DNA of 64,000 nucleotides from UBA10649 sp963700745 (lineage in GTDB: Bacteria > Actinomycetota > Actinomycetes > S36-B12), in the NCBI GenBank assembly GCA_963700745.1, contig CAVOYT010000001.1, positions 186,001 to 250,000 on the forward strand, given 5' to 3'. Of this stretch, positions 35,707 through 46,587 are shown in pieces; the stretch's first letter is position 1, and each line of letters begins with the position of its first letter. The notes beneath the pieces are model-generated. The model ran no database searches. It worked only from the letters and a program-made list of their open reading frames with translations, and was not told where the DNA came from. A program made the position numbers and the translations under genes.

Positions 35707-38176
35707 ATGCGCTTCGGCCACTTCGACGACGAGGCCCGCGAGTACGTGATCACCACGCCGCAGACGCCCTACCCGTGGATCAACTACCTCGGCTCCGAGC
35801 AGCTTCTTCTCCCTGCTCTCGCACCAGGCGGGTGGCTACAGCTTCTACCGGGATCCGCGTCTTCGCCGGCTGACCCGCTACCGCTACAACAACGTCCCCA
35901 ATGACGCCGGCGGCCGGTACCTGTACGTCAACGATGGTGGAGACGTCTGGACCCCGTCCTGGCTTCCGGTGAAGGCCGACCTCGACCACTTCGAGGCGCG
36001 GCACGGCCTCGGCTACTCGCGGATCACCGGCGAGCGCAACGGGCTGTCCGTCTCAACGGTCTTCTTCGTACCGCTCGGCGAGGACGCCGAGGTCCAGCGC
36101 ATCAGCGTCACCAACACGTCCGATGCTCCCAAGGTCGTGACGCTGTTCTCGTTCGTCGAGTTCTGCCTGTGGAACGCGCACGATGACCAGACCAACTACC
36201 AGCGCAACCTGTCGATCGGCGAGGTCGAGATCGAGACCGACGGTCCGCACGGCTCGGCCATCTACCACCGCACCGAGTACCGGGAGCGTCGCGACCACTA
36301 CGCGGTGTTCGCGATCAACACCCACGCGGATGGCTTCGATACCGATCGTGACACGTTCGTCGGTCCGTTCAACGGCCTGGGCGAGGCGGCCGTCCCTCGG
36401 GCCGGGCGCTCAGCGGACTCGGTGGCCTCCGGCTGGTACCCGATCGGATCGCACTCGGTGCAGGTGGACCTGGCCCCGGGCGAGTCGCGCGACCTGGTCA
36501 TCGTCCTCGGATACATCGAGAACCCGGAAGACCAGAAGTGGGCAGACGATGCCCACCAGGTCGTCGACAAGACACGGGCACACGCACTGCTGGCCAGGTT
36601 CGCGACGGCGGAGCAGGCCGATGCTGCGCTGGCTGAATTGCGGCAGCATTGGGCCGGACTGCTGACCACCTACCGCGTCTCCAGCACCGACGAGAAGCTC
36701 GATCGGATGGTCAACATCTGGAACCAGTACCAGTGCATGGTCACCTTCAACCTGTCCCGGTCGGCCTCGTACTTCGAGACCGGGATCGGGCGCGGGATGG
36801 GGTTCCGCGACTCGAACCAGGATCTCCTCGGCTTCGTCCACCTCATCCCCGACCGGGCTCGCGAACGCATCCTCGATATCGCGGCAACACAGTTCCCGGA
36901 CGGCTCGGCGTACCACCAGTACCAGCCGCTCACGAAGCGCGGGAACAACGACATCGGGTCGGGCTTCAACGACGACCCGCTCTGGCTCATCGCGGGCGTG
37001 GTCGCCTACCTGAAGGAGACCGGCGACTTCTCCATCCTCGACGAGGAGGTCCCGTTCGACAACGATGCGTCGCTCGCGGAGCCGCTCTTCGAGCACCTCA
37101 CGCGGTCGTTCGAGTTCACGGTGGCGCACCGGGGTCCGCACGGGCTTCCCCTGATCGGACGGGCCGACTGGAACGACTGCCTCAACCTCAACTGCTTCTC
37201 CACGACGCCGGGCGAGTCCTTCCAGACCACGGAGAACCAGGCCGGGGGAGCGGCCGAGTCGGTCTTCATCGCGGCCCAGTTCGTCCTGTACGGGGCGCAG
37301 TACGCCGAGCTGGCCCGCCGGATCGGCCGAACCGACCTGGCCGAGCGCGCCGACGAACTCGTCGAGCAGATGCGCCAATCAGTCCACGAGCACGGCTGGG
37401 ACGGTGATTGGTTCCTGCGTGCGTACGACTACTACGGAAGGCCGATCGGCACCGACGCCGACCCGGAGGGCAAGATCTGGATCGAGCCGCAGGGACTCGC
37501 CGTCATGGCGGGTATCGGCGTCGAGCCCGACGAGCACGGCCATGCCCCCCGGGCCCTGCGTGCATTGGACTCCGTCGAGCGCATGCTCGGCACGCCACAC
37601 GGCCTCGTGCTGCAGTACCCCGCTTATACGAGGTACCAGATCCAGCTGGGGGAGGTTTCGACCTACCCTCCGGGATACAAGGAGAACGGCGGCATCTTCT
37701 GCCACAACAACCCTTGGGTGATCATCGCCGAGGCCATGGTGGGTCGGGGGGCTCAGGCGTTCGAGCACTACAAGCGCATAGCGCCGGCCTATCGGGAGGA
37801 CATCTCCGATGTGCATCGGCTCGAGCCATACGTCTACGCGCAGATGATCGCCGGCAAGCAGGCAGTCCGCGCTGGCGAGGCGAAGAACTCCTGGCTCACG
37901 GGGACCGCCGCCTGGAACTTCGTCGCCGTCTCGCAGTACCTCCTTGGCGTACGCACGGAGTACGACGGGCTTGTGATCGATCCGCAGATCGGTCCGGATG
38001 TCCCGACGTTCACGGTCACTCGAGTGGCCCGCGGGGCAACCTACGAGATTCACGTCACGAACTCGGGTGCACCGGGTGCACGGGGTCGGCTCGTCGTGAA
38101 CGGAGATCCCATTGCCGGCAACGTCGTGCCCTATGCGTCTCCCGGCACGACCGTGCGCGTCGACGTCACGGTGTGA
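35707..38176 (+). CDS. GH94 cellobiose-phosphorylase-like enzyme (frame break near 35802)
   Basis: 822 residues after removing one extra C near 35802, the same length as characterised cellobiose phosphorylases as I recall them. N-terminal beta-sandwich (YVITTPQTPYPWINYLGSEQ, then FFSLLSHQAGGYSFYRDPRL), helical linker, and an (alpha/alpha)6 barrel with GMGFRDSNQDLLGFVHLIPD, LPLIGRADWNDCLNLNCFST (the Asp of DWND fits the general acid), AWNF and a C-terminal beta domain. It cleaves a beta-glucoside disaccharide with phosphate to give glucose 1-phosphate. No signal peptide, so it should be cytosolic. It follows the tail sheath gene by 77 bases. A nearby phosphoketolase could use the sugar phosphate downstream. 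Confidence 0.9.
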
Positions 38177-38185
38177 TCGGCACCG

Positions 38186-38545
38186 CTACCCGGCAGAAGG
38201 CGGGCTGGGAGCCGATCGCATGTGCCACGCGTCGGTGACGAGCTCCCGAAGGCGCCGGGCGTCGACCTTCGCCAGACGCACCATCACCAGAGGTGAATGC
38301 GCGTAGCCGGGAGCGGTGAAGAAGATCTCGGGCTCACCGAGGAGAAGCGCCTGCTTCTCTGCCTCGTCCCCGACGAATAGCACCGCGATGTCGCTCCGGA
38401 TGACGCGTGGGCGACCCGGTACGCGCTCTGGGTAGGACCACACGAACCCGTGACCGGCCACCCTGAAGTCGAAACCGGCGCTCTCGATCTCGACGACGCC
38501 CGGCAGCGACATCGCGATCTCCCGCACGTCCTCGGCATCGGACAC
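38186..38545 (-). CDS. MmcQ/YjbR-like protein
   Basis: 119 residues from GTG 38545 behind GGGAG. The YjbR fold is recognised: VREIAMSLPGVVEIESAGFD, FRVAGHGFVWSYPERVPGRP, FTAPGYAHSPLVMVRLAKVD and the closing helix ARRLRELVTDAWHM. Members form a double-wing-like fold sometimes called DNA-binding, but function is unclear. It is immediately downstream of the phosphoketolase on the same strand (29 bases) and convergent with the GH94 gene. Confidence 0.85.
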   Translation of the reverse strand: MSDAEDVREIAMSLPGVVEIESAGFDFRVAGHGFVWSYPERVPGRPRVIRSDIAVLFVGDEAEKQALLLGEPEIFFTAPGYAHSPLVMVRLAKVDARRLRELVTDAWHMRSAPSPPSAG

Positions 38546-38574
38546 GAGTTCTCCCTCAGGTGGGACCCGTCGGA

Positions 38575-40993
38575 CTAGCCGCTGAAGTCGCGGCCGGCCA
38601 GGGACCAGTCCCGCACCTCCGGCATGTCCTGCAGGTGTTCGACGACATACGCCTCGTGCTCGGCGAGCTTCTGCTCGCACCAGGCCTTCAGGTCGCTGGC
38701 CCCCGTGGGTGTCCGACGCGCATTGTTCAAGGCGTCCATGACCAGGTGGTAGCGAGAGACCTTGTTCCGCACGACCATGTCGAACGGAGTGGTTGTGGTG
38801 CCCTCCTCGATGAATCCGCGCACCCGGAACCGGTCCGCATCGGGGCGCCCGTGCACCAGTTGGTGGATGGCCCCAGGGTATCCGTGGAAGCCGAACACGA
38901 CATCGACGTGATCGGTGAACAGCTCCTTGAACAGCGTCTCGTCCATGCCGTGGGGATGGTCCTTGAGTCGGGGAAGGGTCATGAGGTCGACGACGTTGAC
39001 CACGCGGGTGCGGAAGTGCGGCAGGTGCTCGCGCAGGATGTCGGCGGCCGCGATGACCTCCATGGTCACCACGTCTCCGGCGCATGCCAGCACGATGTCC
39101 GGATCGGCGATGCCCTCGTCGGTGCCGGCCCACGTCCAGATCCCGGCGCCACGGGTGCAGTGCTCGATCGCCTCGTCCATGGTCAGCCACTGGAACTGCG
39201 GCTGCTTGTCGATCACCACGAGGTTCACGTAGCTCCGGGAGCGCATGCAGTGATCGGCCACCGAGAGCAGGCAGTTGGCATCCGGGGGTAGGTACACGCG
39301 GCCGATGTTGCCCCGTGAGGTGATGACGTTCTGGATGAGCCCCGGTCCCTGGTGGCTGAAGCCGTTGTGGTCATTGCGCCACGCGGTTGACGTCAGCAGG
39401 ATGTTCAGGCTGGGCACCTTCGCACGCCAGGGGAGGTTGTCCGCCTCCTGCAGCCACTTGCTGTGCTGGATGGTCTGCGAAGCACTCACCATGGCGAAGG
39501 CCTCGTAGGTGGCGAACCATCCGTGTCGTCCGGTGAGCGTGTAGCCCTCGAGCCAGCCGTGGCAGTTGTGCTCGGACAGCACCTCCATCACGCGTCCGTC
39601 GTGCGAGAGCGCGACGTCCTCGGGCACGATTCGCTCGGCGAACGCCCGGTTTGACACCTCGAAGACCGCGCCGAGCCGGTTGCTGTTGGTCTCGTCGGGG
39701 CAGAAGAGCCGGAACCGGTCGTCGTTGTCACGGTAGATATCTCGCATGAGCTCGCCGAGCTTGCGCGTCGACTCGGCGCGCACAGTCGCGGGCGCGGGCA
39801 CGTCGATGGCGTAGTCGCGGAAGTCAGGCATGTCGAGGTCCCGCGTCAGCAGGCCGCCATTGGCATGCGGGCTCGCCGACATGCGCAGGTCGCCGCTGGG
39901 GTTCGCGCTCAGCACGAGCTCGGTCGGTCGCCCCGTTCTCGTCGAAGAGGTCCTCCGGTCGGTAGGAGCGGAGCCAGTCCTCCAGAAGCGCGAGGTGCTC
40001 CGGGTTGTCCTTGACCCCGGACAGGGGCACCTGGTGCGCTCGCCAGGTGCCGAGCATCTGAACGCCGTCGACGACGTCGGGCCCGGTCCAGCCCTTGGGG
40101 CTGCGAAGGATGATCATCGGCCAGTGCGGTCGCGTGCCGTCCCAGTCGCCGCCGCGCGCGGAAGCCTGGATGCTGCGGATCTTGGCCCAGGCCTCGGCGA
40201 GCGCTGCGGCGAAGCGGTTGTGCATGCCCGGCAGGTCAGAGCCCTCGACCTCGATCACCTCATACCCGTGACCCTCGAAGAGCGAGCGGACCTCGGCAGG
40301 ATCCTTGCGGGCCAGGACTGTCGGACCGGCGATCTTGGCGCCGTTGAGGTGAAGGACCGGGAGGACCGCACCGTCGTGCTCGGGATCGAGGAAGGAGATC
40401 CCCTTCCAGGAGCCCTCGAGCGGGCCGGTCTCAGCCTCCCCGTCGCCCACCACGGCGAGGGTGATGAGGTCGGGGTTGTCCATCACGGTGCCGAACGCGT
40501 GGACGAGCACGTAGCCGAGCTCGCCCCCCTCGTGGATCGAGCCCGGGGTCGTGACGGACACATGGCTTGGAATGCCGCCGGGTGACGAGAACTGACGGAA
40601 CAGCCTGCGCACGCCGTCGGTGTCGCGTGTGATCGCCGGGAACTTCTCGGTGTAGCTGCCCTCGAGGTAGCTCGCGGCGACGAGTGCGGGGCCACCGTGC
40701 CCTGGCCCGGCCAGATAGATCATCTCCTGGCCGGTGGCCTTGATCAGGCGGGACGCATGCGCGTAGATGAAGGACAGCCCGGGGCTGGTGCCCCAGTGAC
40801 CGAGCAGCCTCGGCTTGATGTCGTCGTCCGCGAGCGGCTCGCGGAGCAGCGGATTCGCCATCAGGTAGATCTGGCCGACCGTGAGGTAGTTGTTCGCGCG
40901 CCACCACGCATCGAGGGAGGCGAGTTCATCTTCCGTGGGCTGCGCGAGCCGCTCCACGAGTCGGGGATCGGGAGGTGCGGTCTGAGCGGTCAC
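38575..40993 (-). CDS. xfp: Phosphoketolase (frame break near 39930)
   Basis: 805 residues after removing one extra base near 39930, the family's normal size. Key stretches: YLTVGQIYLMANPLLREPL, LLGHWGTSPGLSFIYAHASR, GPGHGGPALVAASYLEGSYT, FSSPGGIPSHVSVTTPGSIH, and TPP site GDGEAETGPLEGSWKG. The C-terminal half has DETNSNRLGAVFEVSNRAFA and GWLEGYTLTGRHGWFATYEA. It splits xylulose 5-phosphate (and often fructose 6-phosphate) with phosphate into acetyl phosphate and an aldose phosphate. No phosphotransacetylase or acetate kinase is adjacent. An MmcQ-like gene follows. Confidence 0.94.
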
Positions 40994-41060
40994 GTGGGCT
41001 CCTGACGCGGGATTCGGGTGTCCCTCTCACGCTACCGTCAGGGCGCGGGATCGTCATTCG

Positions 41061-41537
41061 TCAGGCGGGACGATCGCCTGGTTCGAGGACGACGACGGGC
41101 GTGACCGTTGATCGCCGGCCGGCGAACTCGTCCATGGTCGGATCGACAGTCATCCAGAGCTGCCACAGCCGTTCGCGCTCCTCGTCCGCGGCCTCGCGGG
41201 CGTGCACCGGGAATTCTCGACCGCCAGCCAGCCGGACGACGGCGTCCGGGTGCGCCTCGAGGTTGAGCCACCACGCGGGATGGCCCTCGTCCCAGCCGTT
41301 CATCGCCAAGGTGACGAGGTTGGGGCCGTCCTCGAGGTAGCCGACGATCACGCTGCGCTCGTGCCCGGTCTTGCGGCCGATGGTTGTCAGGCGCAGCGCA
41401 CCCCAGCCGCGCTTGCTCCTTGTGGTCCACAGGAATCGTCCGCCGCTGATGCGGTAGAGCGCTCGATGGACGCGCCAGGCCGTGTGCACGAACCACGGCG
41501 GCGGAACCTTCGGCGGTCGCGTTGTGGCGCTGTTCAT
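41061..41537 (-). CDS. Deazaflavin-dependent nitroreductase family protein (Ddn-like)
   Basis: 158 residues. ATG 41537 is preceded by GAGGAGGG at the right distance. The split-barrel fold of the F420-dependent nitroreductase (DUF385) family is seen in FLWTTRSKRGWGALRLTTIG, GRKTGHERSVIVGYLEDGPN, LVTLAMNGWDEGHPAWWLNL and DAVVRLAGGREFPVHAREA. Such proteins in actinobacteria bind F420 and reduce quinones or other acceptors at the membrane. It follows the MMPL exporter on the same strand, so the two may be one transcript. Confidence 0.88.
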   Translation of the reverse strand: MNSATTRPPKVPPPWFVHTAWRVHRALYRISGGRFLWTTRSKRGWGALRLTTIGRKTGHERSVIVGYLEDGPNLVTLAMNGWDEGHPAWWLNLEAHPDAVVRLAGGREFPVHAREAADEERERLWQLWMTVDPTMDEFAGRRSTVTPVVVLEPGDRPA

Positions 41538-41551
41538 GGTGTTGACCCTCC

Positions 41552-43746
41552 TCATACCGACTCCTCCACGGTACGCCGATTGACTGAGGCTCCCTCGGTC
41601 ACCGTGACGGCCTTCGTGTCCACCAGAGGCGCCGTCCACGTCGACGCGTGGAAGCAGCCGATCGAGCCAGCCCGGGAGCCACCAGTTCGCCCGGCCCATC
41701 AGAGTCATCGCCGCTGGCACGAGGGCCATACGAACGACGGTCGCGTCGATGAAGATGGCAGTGGCGAGCCCGAGGCCCATCATCTTCGTGGCCGGATCCT
41801 CGCCGAGCACGAAGCCGAGGAAGACGGAGATCATGATGAGCGCGGCCGACGTGATCACGCGAGCCGAACTGGCAATCCCCACGATGATCGATGAGCGGTT
41901 GTCGCCGGTCCGGAGGTGTTCCTCGCGAATCCTGGAGAGCAGGAACACCTCGTAGTCCATCGAGAGCCCGAACAGGACGGCGAACATGAACATGGGGATG
42001 AAGGGGATGACCGGAACCGTCGACTCCAGGCCGATGAGGTTCATCCCCCAGCCCCACTGGAACACCATGACGATGACGCCGTAGGCGGCGCCGAGGCTCA
42101 GCAGAGTCATGAGCGCGGCCTTGAGCGGCACGAGGATCGACCGGAAGGCGATCATCAGCAGCAGGAAGGACATCAGGATCACTGCGCCGATGAACAGGGG
42201 CAGCCGGTCGCGGACCTTGTTGCCGATGTCGGCCCAGCTCGCGGTCTGGCCGCCGATGTGCGCCGTTGCCGGACTCCCGTCGAGCGCGACCGGGAAGACC
42301 TCCGCGCGCAGGCGATCGATGGTGGCGGTGGTGCTCGCCGTCCTGTGGAGCGGTGGTCGGGAACGCGATCAGGGTGGCGACTCCCGCCTCGGTGTTGACG
42401 TCGACGGGCGCGACCGATGCGATGCCAGGGTCCGCCGCAACCGCGCCGACCAGCGGCTCGACGCGAGTCGCGTCCTGGGAGATGTCGATGGCGATGACGA
42501 GCGGTCCGTTGATGCCCTCACCGAAGCCTTCGGCGACGAGGTCGTACGCCAGTCGCTCGCTTCGCGATTCAGGGAGTGAACCCTCATCGGGGAAGCCCAG
42601 TCGAATCGCAAGGATCGGTGCGGTCATGGCCAGGAGGAGTGCGGTCCCACCGACCAGGTAGGGCCACGCATGGCGCGAGACGTGGGTACCCCACCGCAAC
42701 CAGCGCGTGCTGGGCGCGACGTGGTCCAGGGCTGACGTCCGGCGAGCGCGGCGGGAGTTGATGCGCTGACCGGCCAGACCCAGGAAGGCGGGCACGAGTG
42801 TCACCGAGGCCAGCACCATCACGAGCACGATCACCGACGTCGCAATGCCTGCTGATGTCATGAACGGGATGCCCGCGAAGGCCATGCCGAGGATCGCGAT
42901 GACGACGGTCCCACCGGCGAAGATGACCGTCTGCCCCGCCGTGGCCACGGCCCGGCCGGCGGCCTCGCCGACCGAGTGCCCCTGTGCGAGGAATTCGCGA
43001 TGCCGTGTCACGAGGAACAGGGCGTAGTCGATCCCGACGCCAAGGGCGATCATGCTCGCCATCTGGGGTGCCCAGGCAGGAATGTCGATGATGAAGTTGA
43101 CCAAGGCCAGTGAGCTGACGCCGAAGGCCAAGCCGAACAGGGCGATGCCGATGGGCAGCCCCATCGCGATGAGCGAGCCGAAGGCGAGAAGCAGGATGAC
43201 CATCGCCACGACGACTCCGATGAGCTCGCCGGCGCTCGTCTGGGCCTCCTCGAAGGCGAAGAAGAGATCTCCGCCGGTCTCGACCTGGAGGGGCAGTTGC
43301 GCGCGGGCGTCGGCGGCCACCTCCTTCAATGTCGCGAGGTCGCTGACACTCAGACTCTCCGCGGCCGGGTACTGCACCCGCACGAGTGCGATGCGTCCGT
43401 CGGGGGAGACCGTCTCGGTCGTGCCCAGCACATGGGGAAGGTCCAAGATGCCCGTCTCGACCTGGGTGAGCGCGGCGCGCTCGACTGGCTGGTCGAACGT
43501 GGCCGAATCGTCCACCGGCGTCATGACAACGTGCGCGGTGAGGCCACCCTTGTCCGTGCCCGTCGATTGGAGGAGTTCGGTGGCAGTCTGGGAGTCAAGC
43601 CCGGGAACGTTGAACGAGTTCTCCATCTCGCTCCCGAAGGTGGCCGACACGGCGATGACGAGCACGGATACGGCGAGCCAGGCTCCGATCACCCGCCAGG
43701 CATGTGTGGCGGCGAACTTGCCCCAGCGGAACAGGTACGTGGACAT
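41552..43746 (-). CDS. MMPL/RND-family exporter (two frame breaks)
   Basis: 730 residues after removing one extra base near 42330 and one near 41630. ATG 43746 follows GAGGAG. Twelve hydrophobic helices in two repeats; the first repeat has SMIALGVGIDYALFLVTRHREF and the second FGLSMDYEVFLLSRIREEHLR, each containing the conserved Asp of the proton-relay motif GxxxDY. Large external loops follow TM1 and TM7. The second break restores an ordinary C-terminus (TVTEGASVNRRTVEESV) and stop at 41552-41554; in the uncorrected frame it would read through into the next gene. It exports lipids or drugs by proton motive force. A two-component system is divergent from it and may control it. Confidence 0.9.
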
Positions 43747-43921
43747 GCTTCTCACTCCTCGCTCTGACGGCCGCCTATCGGGCGGACACATGTGAAGAGT
43801 GGGGCCTGCGCCGTCCGCAGGGATCAGCCGCCAGGCACAGACTTCCCTCGGTCGTGAGGACCAGTCGCGGCTCGTACTTTGGGCCGATCCGCGCGACCCC
43901 CAACTCGTCTACTCTCGGCGT

Positions 43922-45067
43922 GTGGCGAGAAGCGGCGTGCTGTCGATCTGGGACGAGCCCCCGGCGCCCAATCCGCCGAAACGCGTATGGCGCGATTGGG
44001 TTCTGGTCGGGGCGCTCGTTTCGCTGGCGGTGCTCGAGGTCCTGGTCCGTCCTGATGTCACGTGGCGACCTGTCGCGTTCATTCTTGCCGTGGTCCTTGC
44101 CGTCTCACTCCTATGGCGACGAACCCACCCCCTGGCCGTCATCGTCGTGGTCTTCGGCTTGCTGATGGTCGCGAGTGTCCTGGCGCCATACGACCCGAAC
44201 AACCCCTTCGGCCTCGATTCGATGGCGTTCGTGCTGCTGCTGCCCTACGCGCTGGGTCGGTGGGCATCGGGTCGCGACATGGTGCTGGGCCTGGGCTTCA
44301 CGTTGGCGGCCTTCGGCCTGCAAGAGCTCGTGCATCGCAATCTCGGGGAGTTCCTGATGGGTATCCCATTCCTCCTCGCACCAGGAATCGTCGGACTCGC
44401 CGTGCGCTACTGGTCCAGCTCTCGTGCCCGTGAGATCGACCAGGTGAAGCTCCGGGAGCGAGAGCAGCTTGCGCGCGAACTCCACGACACGGTCGCGCAC
44501 CACGTGTCCGCCATGGTCATCCAGGCCCAGGCTGGGCGGGTGCTGGCCGAAGCACGGCCGGAGTCGGCCGTGGCGGCCCTGCAGACCATCGAATCGGAGG
44601 GGACGCTCGCCCTCGCCGAGATGCGCGACATGGTCGGGGCACTGCGCGACGGCCAGGGTGCCGAGCTTGCGCCGCAGTTGGGCATCGCGGATGTCGAGAG
44701 CCTCGCCGGATCCCTTCGCGGGACCGTGCGCATCGGAGTCGCGGTCTCCGGCGACGTCGATGGATTGCGACCGGCGGTGGGATCGGCGATCTTCCGGATC
44801 GCGCAGGAGTCAATCACGAACGCGGTACGCCACGCGCGCCACGCCTCGTCCGTCGAGGTGCGGATCGTGGGCAAGGACGACGAGGTGGAGCTGACCGTCA
44901 GCGACGATGGCGAGCCGAGCGTCGGCGGCCGATCGTCCTTCGGCTACGGCATCATCGGGATGAAGGAGCGCGCTGCCCTGCTGGGCGGCACCCTCGAGGC
45001 AGGGCCGGACCCGAAGGGGGGCTGGGTGGTCCATGCGGTCCTGCCACGTGTCGGGGCTGCCCGATGA
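43922..45067 (+). CDS. NarL-family sensor histidine kinase
   Basis: 381 residues from GTG 43922. Four or five membrane helices lie between residues 26 and 165. The dimerisation domain has LARELHDTVAHHVSAMVIQA with phospho-accepting His188 (HisKA_3). The ATPase domain shows AQESITNAVRHARHASSVEV (N box), SDDGEPS in place of the usual DDG-x-G, and FGYGIIGMKERAALLGGTLE (G2 box). It phosphorylates the regulator encoded next, with which it overlaps by ATGA. It is divergent from the MMPL exporter, a likely target. The stimulus is unknown, possibly membrane stress. Confidence 0.92.
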   Translation: MARSGVLSIWDEPPAPNPPKRVWRDWVLVGALVSLAVLEVLVRPDVTWRPVAFILAVVLAVSLLWRRTHPLAVIVVVFGLLMVASVLAPYDPNNPFGLDSMAFVLLLPYALGRWASGRDMVLGLGFTLAAFGLQELVHRNLGEFLMGIPFLLAPGIVGLAVRYWSSSRAREIDQVKLREREQLARELHDTVAHHVSAMVIQAQAGRVLAEARPESAVAALQTIESEGTLALAEMRDMVGALRDGQGAELAPQLGIADVESLAGSLRGTVRIGVAVSGDVDGLRPAVGSAIFRIAQESITNAVRHARHASSVEVRIVGKDDEVELTVSDDGEPSVGGRSSFGYGIIGMKERAALLGGTLEAGPDPKGGWVVHAVLPRVGAAR

Positions 45068-45720
45068 CGATCCGGGTGGTCGTTGCTGACGACCAGGAAC
45101 TGGTGCGGACCGGTTTGTCGATGATCCTCGACGCCCAGCCCGACATCGACGTCGTCGGTCAGGCGACCAACGGCCGTGAGGCCGTGGCCATGGCTCGCGA
45201 GCTGCGACCAGATGTGTGCCTGTTCGACATCCGGATGCCCGAGCTCGACGGCATCGAGGCCACCCGCCAGCTCGCCGGACCCGACGTCCTCGATCCGCTC
45301 GCCATCGTGATCATCACGACCTTCGACCTGGATGAGTATGTGCACGGTGCGCTGAAGGCGGGCGCACGTGGCTTCCTGCTGAAGGACTGCGGACCAGCGC
45401 TGCTGACGCAGGCGATCCACGCCGCGGCCGACGGTGACGCGATGATCGCCCCGAGCGTGACGGTGCGGTTGCTCACCCAGTTCGCGCAGCGCGGAGGCTC
45501 CAGCCCGCCGGTGCAGCCGATCTCGCCCCTGACGAGCCGGGAGGAAGAGGTCCTCGTCACCCTCGCTCGTGGCAGGACCAACGCGGAGATCGCGGAGGAA
45601 CTGCACATCAGCCTGAGCACCGTGAAGACGCACCTCACCAGCCTCATGGGCAAGCTCGGGGCGCGGAACCGCGTCGAGATGGCGATGTGGGCATACGAAA
45701 CGGGCCGGCTCAGGAGCTGA
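45064..45720 (+). CDS. NarL-family response regulator
   Basis: 218 residues. Receiver domain with acidic D9/D10, phosphoacceptor D55 (LFDIRMPELDG), TTF and K in GFLLKDCGPA. The C-terminal LuxR helix-turn-helix is LTSREEEVLVTLARGRTNAE, IAEELHISLSTVKTHLTSLM (about residues 155-205). The start overlaps the kinase stop. A hairpin (45734-45755) closes the operon. Control of the divergent MMPL gene is the obvious hypothesis. Confidence 0.94.
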   Translation: MTIRVVVADDQELVRTGLSMILDAQPDIDVVGQATNGREAVAMARELRPDVCLFDIRMPELDGIEATRQLAGPDVLDPLAIVIITTFDLDEYVHGALKAGARGFLLKDCGPALLTQAIHAAADGDAMIAPSVTVRLLTQFAQRGGSSPPVQPISPLTSREEEVLVTLARGRTNAEIAEELHISLSTVKTHLTSLMGKLGARNRVEMAMWAYETGRLRS

Positions 45721-45733
45721 GCGCACCTGTCTT

Positions 45734-45755
45734 GCGGCGCCCAGACAGGCGCCGC
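45734..45755. terminator. Hairpin between convergent genes
   Basis: GCGGCGCC and GGCGCCGC arms flank CAGACA between the stops of the response regulator and the HxlR gene. It has no U-tract, but an eight-pair GC stem in a 35-base convergent gap suggests bidirectional termination. Confidence 0.55.
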
Positions 45756-46082
45756 CTACATCGGGTGGGCGCGACCCCAGCGTGACAGGGCGACCAGGAC
45801 CGGTTCGAGGGTTCGACCGGCGTCGGTCAGCGAGTACTCCACTCGGGGCGGCACCTCCGCGTAGATCCTGCGTTCGACGAGGCCGTGCTCCTCGAGCCCG
45901 CGAAGCCGGTCGGTGAGGGTCTTGGGGCTGATGCCGGCCAACGAGCGCCGCAGCTCCCCGAAGCGCTTGGTGCCGCTGAGGAGGTCACGGACAACGAGGA
46001 TCGTCCACTTGCCGTCGAGGGCCACGAGGGACCGTGTGACAGGGCAGGTGCCGTCGTCGCACGGCTCAAAGTCGCTGGTCAC
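45756..46082 (-). CDS. HxlR-family transcriptional regulator
   Basis: 108 residues. The family hallmarks are the N-terminal CPVTRSLVALDGKWTILVVR, the core FGELRRSLAGISPKTLTDRL and the wing YAEVPPRVEYSLTDAGRTL. HxlR regulators often sense electrophiles or redox through the N-terminal Cys (CDDGTCPVTR has two). It is divergent from the small membrane protein gene at 46183, with a TTGTTGACAA element and a TTGACA box (46117-46122) in the shared 100-base region. Control of the divergent pair is inferred. Confidence 0.92.
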   Translation of the reverse strand: MTSDFEPCDDGTCPVTRSLVALDGKWTILVVRDLLSGTKRFGELRRSLAGISPKTLTDRLRGLEEHGLVERRIYAEVPPRVEYSLTDAGRTLEPVLVALSRWGRAHPM

Positions 46083-46110
46083 CGCATTGGTTCCCTTCGG
46101 GAAACTGGGT

Positions 46111-46145
46111 TACTTGTTGACAACTGGTTCCCCATATTACCTACC
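46111..46145 (+). promoter_or_regulatory. Divergent promoter region of the HxlR regulon
   Basis: TTGACA at 46117-46122 is a consensus -35 hexamer, followed by an AT-rich stretch CCATATTACCTA. The element TTGTTGACAA (46115-46124) has TTGT/ACAA symmetry and could be the HxlR operator overlapping it. The -10 hexamer is not certain. Confidence 0.4.
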
Positions 46146-46182
46146 TTGGCGCTCACACACATTCACCATGAGGGGAAGCACC

Positions 46183-46587
46183 ATGCGAATCCTGCGTTTC
46201 ATGCTCATCGTCATCGCCGCCGTCCAGTTCTTCTTCGGCGCCCTGTTCACGTTCACCCCGGCGTCGGCCGGTGGCCTGCTCGGTCTCGAACCCTCGGCAC
46301 CCGGTTGGGTTCACTGGTTCTTCGTCATGATGGGCGCCCGTTTCCTCGGCTACGGGGTCGGGATGCTCGTGGCGGCGCGCGATCCGCTGTCACACCAGTC
46401 CTGGATCAACACGATGATCGGAATCCAGGTCATCGACTGGGTGGCGACCGTCGGCTACCTGATGGCGGGCGACCTGCCCCTGGGCAACGTGGCGAGTGCC
46501 CTGATCCTGCCGGTCGTGTTCGTGGCCACTCTGCTGTGGTGGCACCCTCGCCGCCTGGCCGCGCCTTCGGTGATGGTGAACGCATGA
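46183..46587 (+). CDS. Small four-helix membrane protein in HxlR regulon
   Basis: 134 residues from ATG 46183 behind GAGGGGAAG. Four hydrophobic helices are seen near residues 4-22, 42-62, 76-98 and 102-120, the last followed by WWHPRRLA. The layout resembles DoxX-like or DUF4345-type proteins; no catalytic residues are evident. Its stop overlaps the start of a methyltransferase gene (ATGA). It is divergent from the HxlR regulator and probably its target. Confidence 0.75.
   Translation: MRILRFMLIVIAAVQFFFGALFTFTPASAGGLLGLEPSAPGWVHWFFVMMGARFLGYGVGMLVAARDPLSHQSWINTMIGIQVIDWVATVGYLMAGDLPLGNVASALILPVVFVATLLWWHPRRLAAPSVMVNA

Noticed and set aside
34073..38176. A prophage or transposon around the tail sheath gene.
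   Set aside because: There is no integrase, terminase, transposase, terminal repeat or attachment site, and codon bias looks like the neighbours. Only the single sheath gene is phage-like.
41061..42182. A natural fusion of the MMPL C-terminus with the deazaflavin-dependent nitroreductase-family protein.
   Set aside because: A one-base shift near 41630 restores an ordinary MMPL end with its own stop, and the nitroreductase-family ATG at 41537 has its own Shine-Dalgarno sequence. The read-through frame is an artefact of the break.
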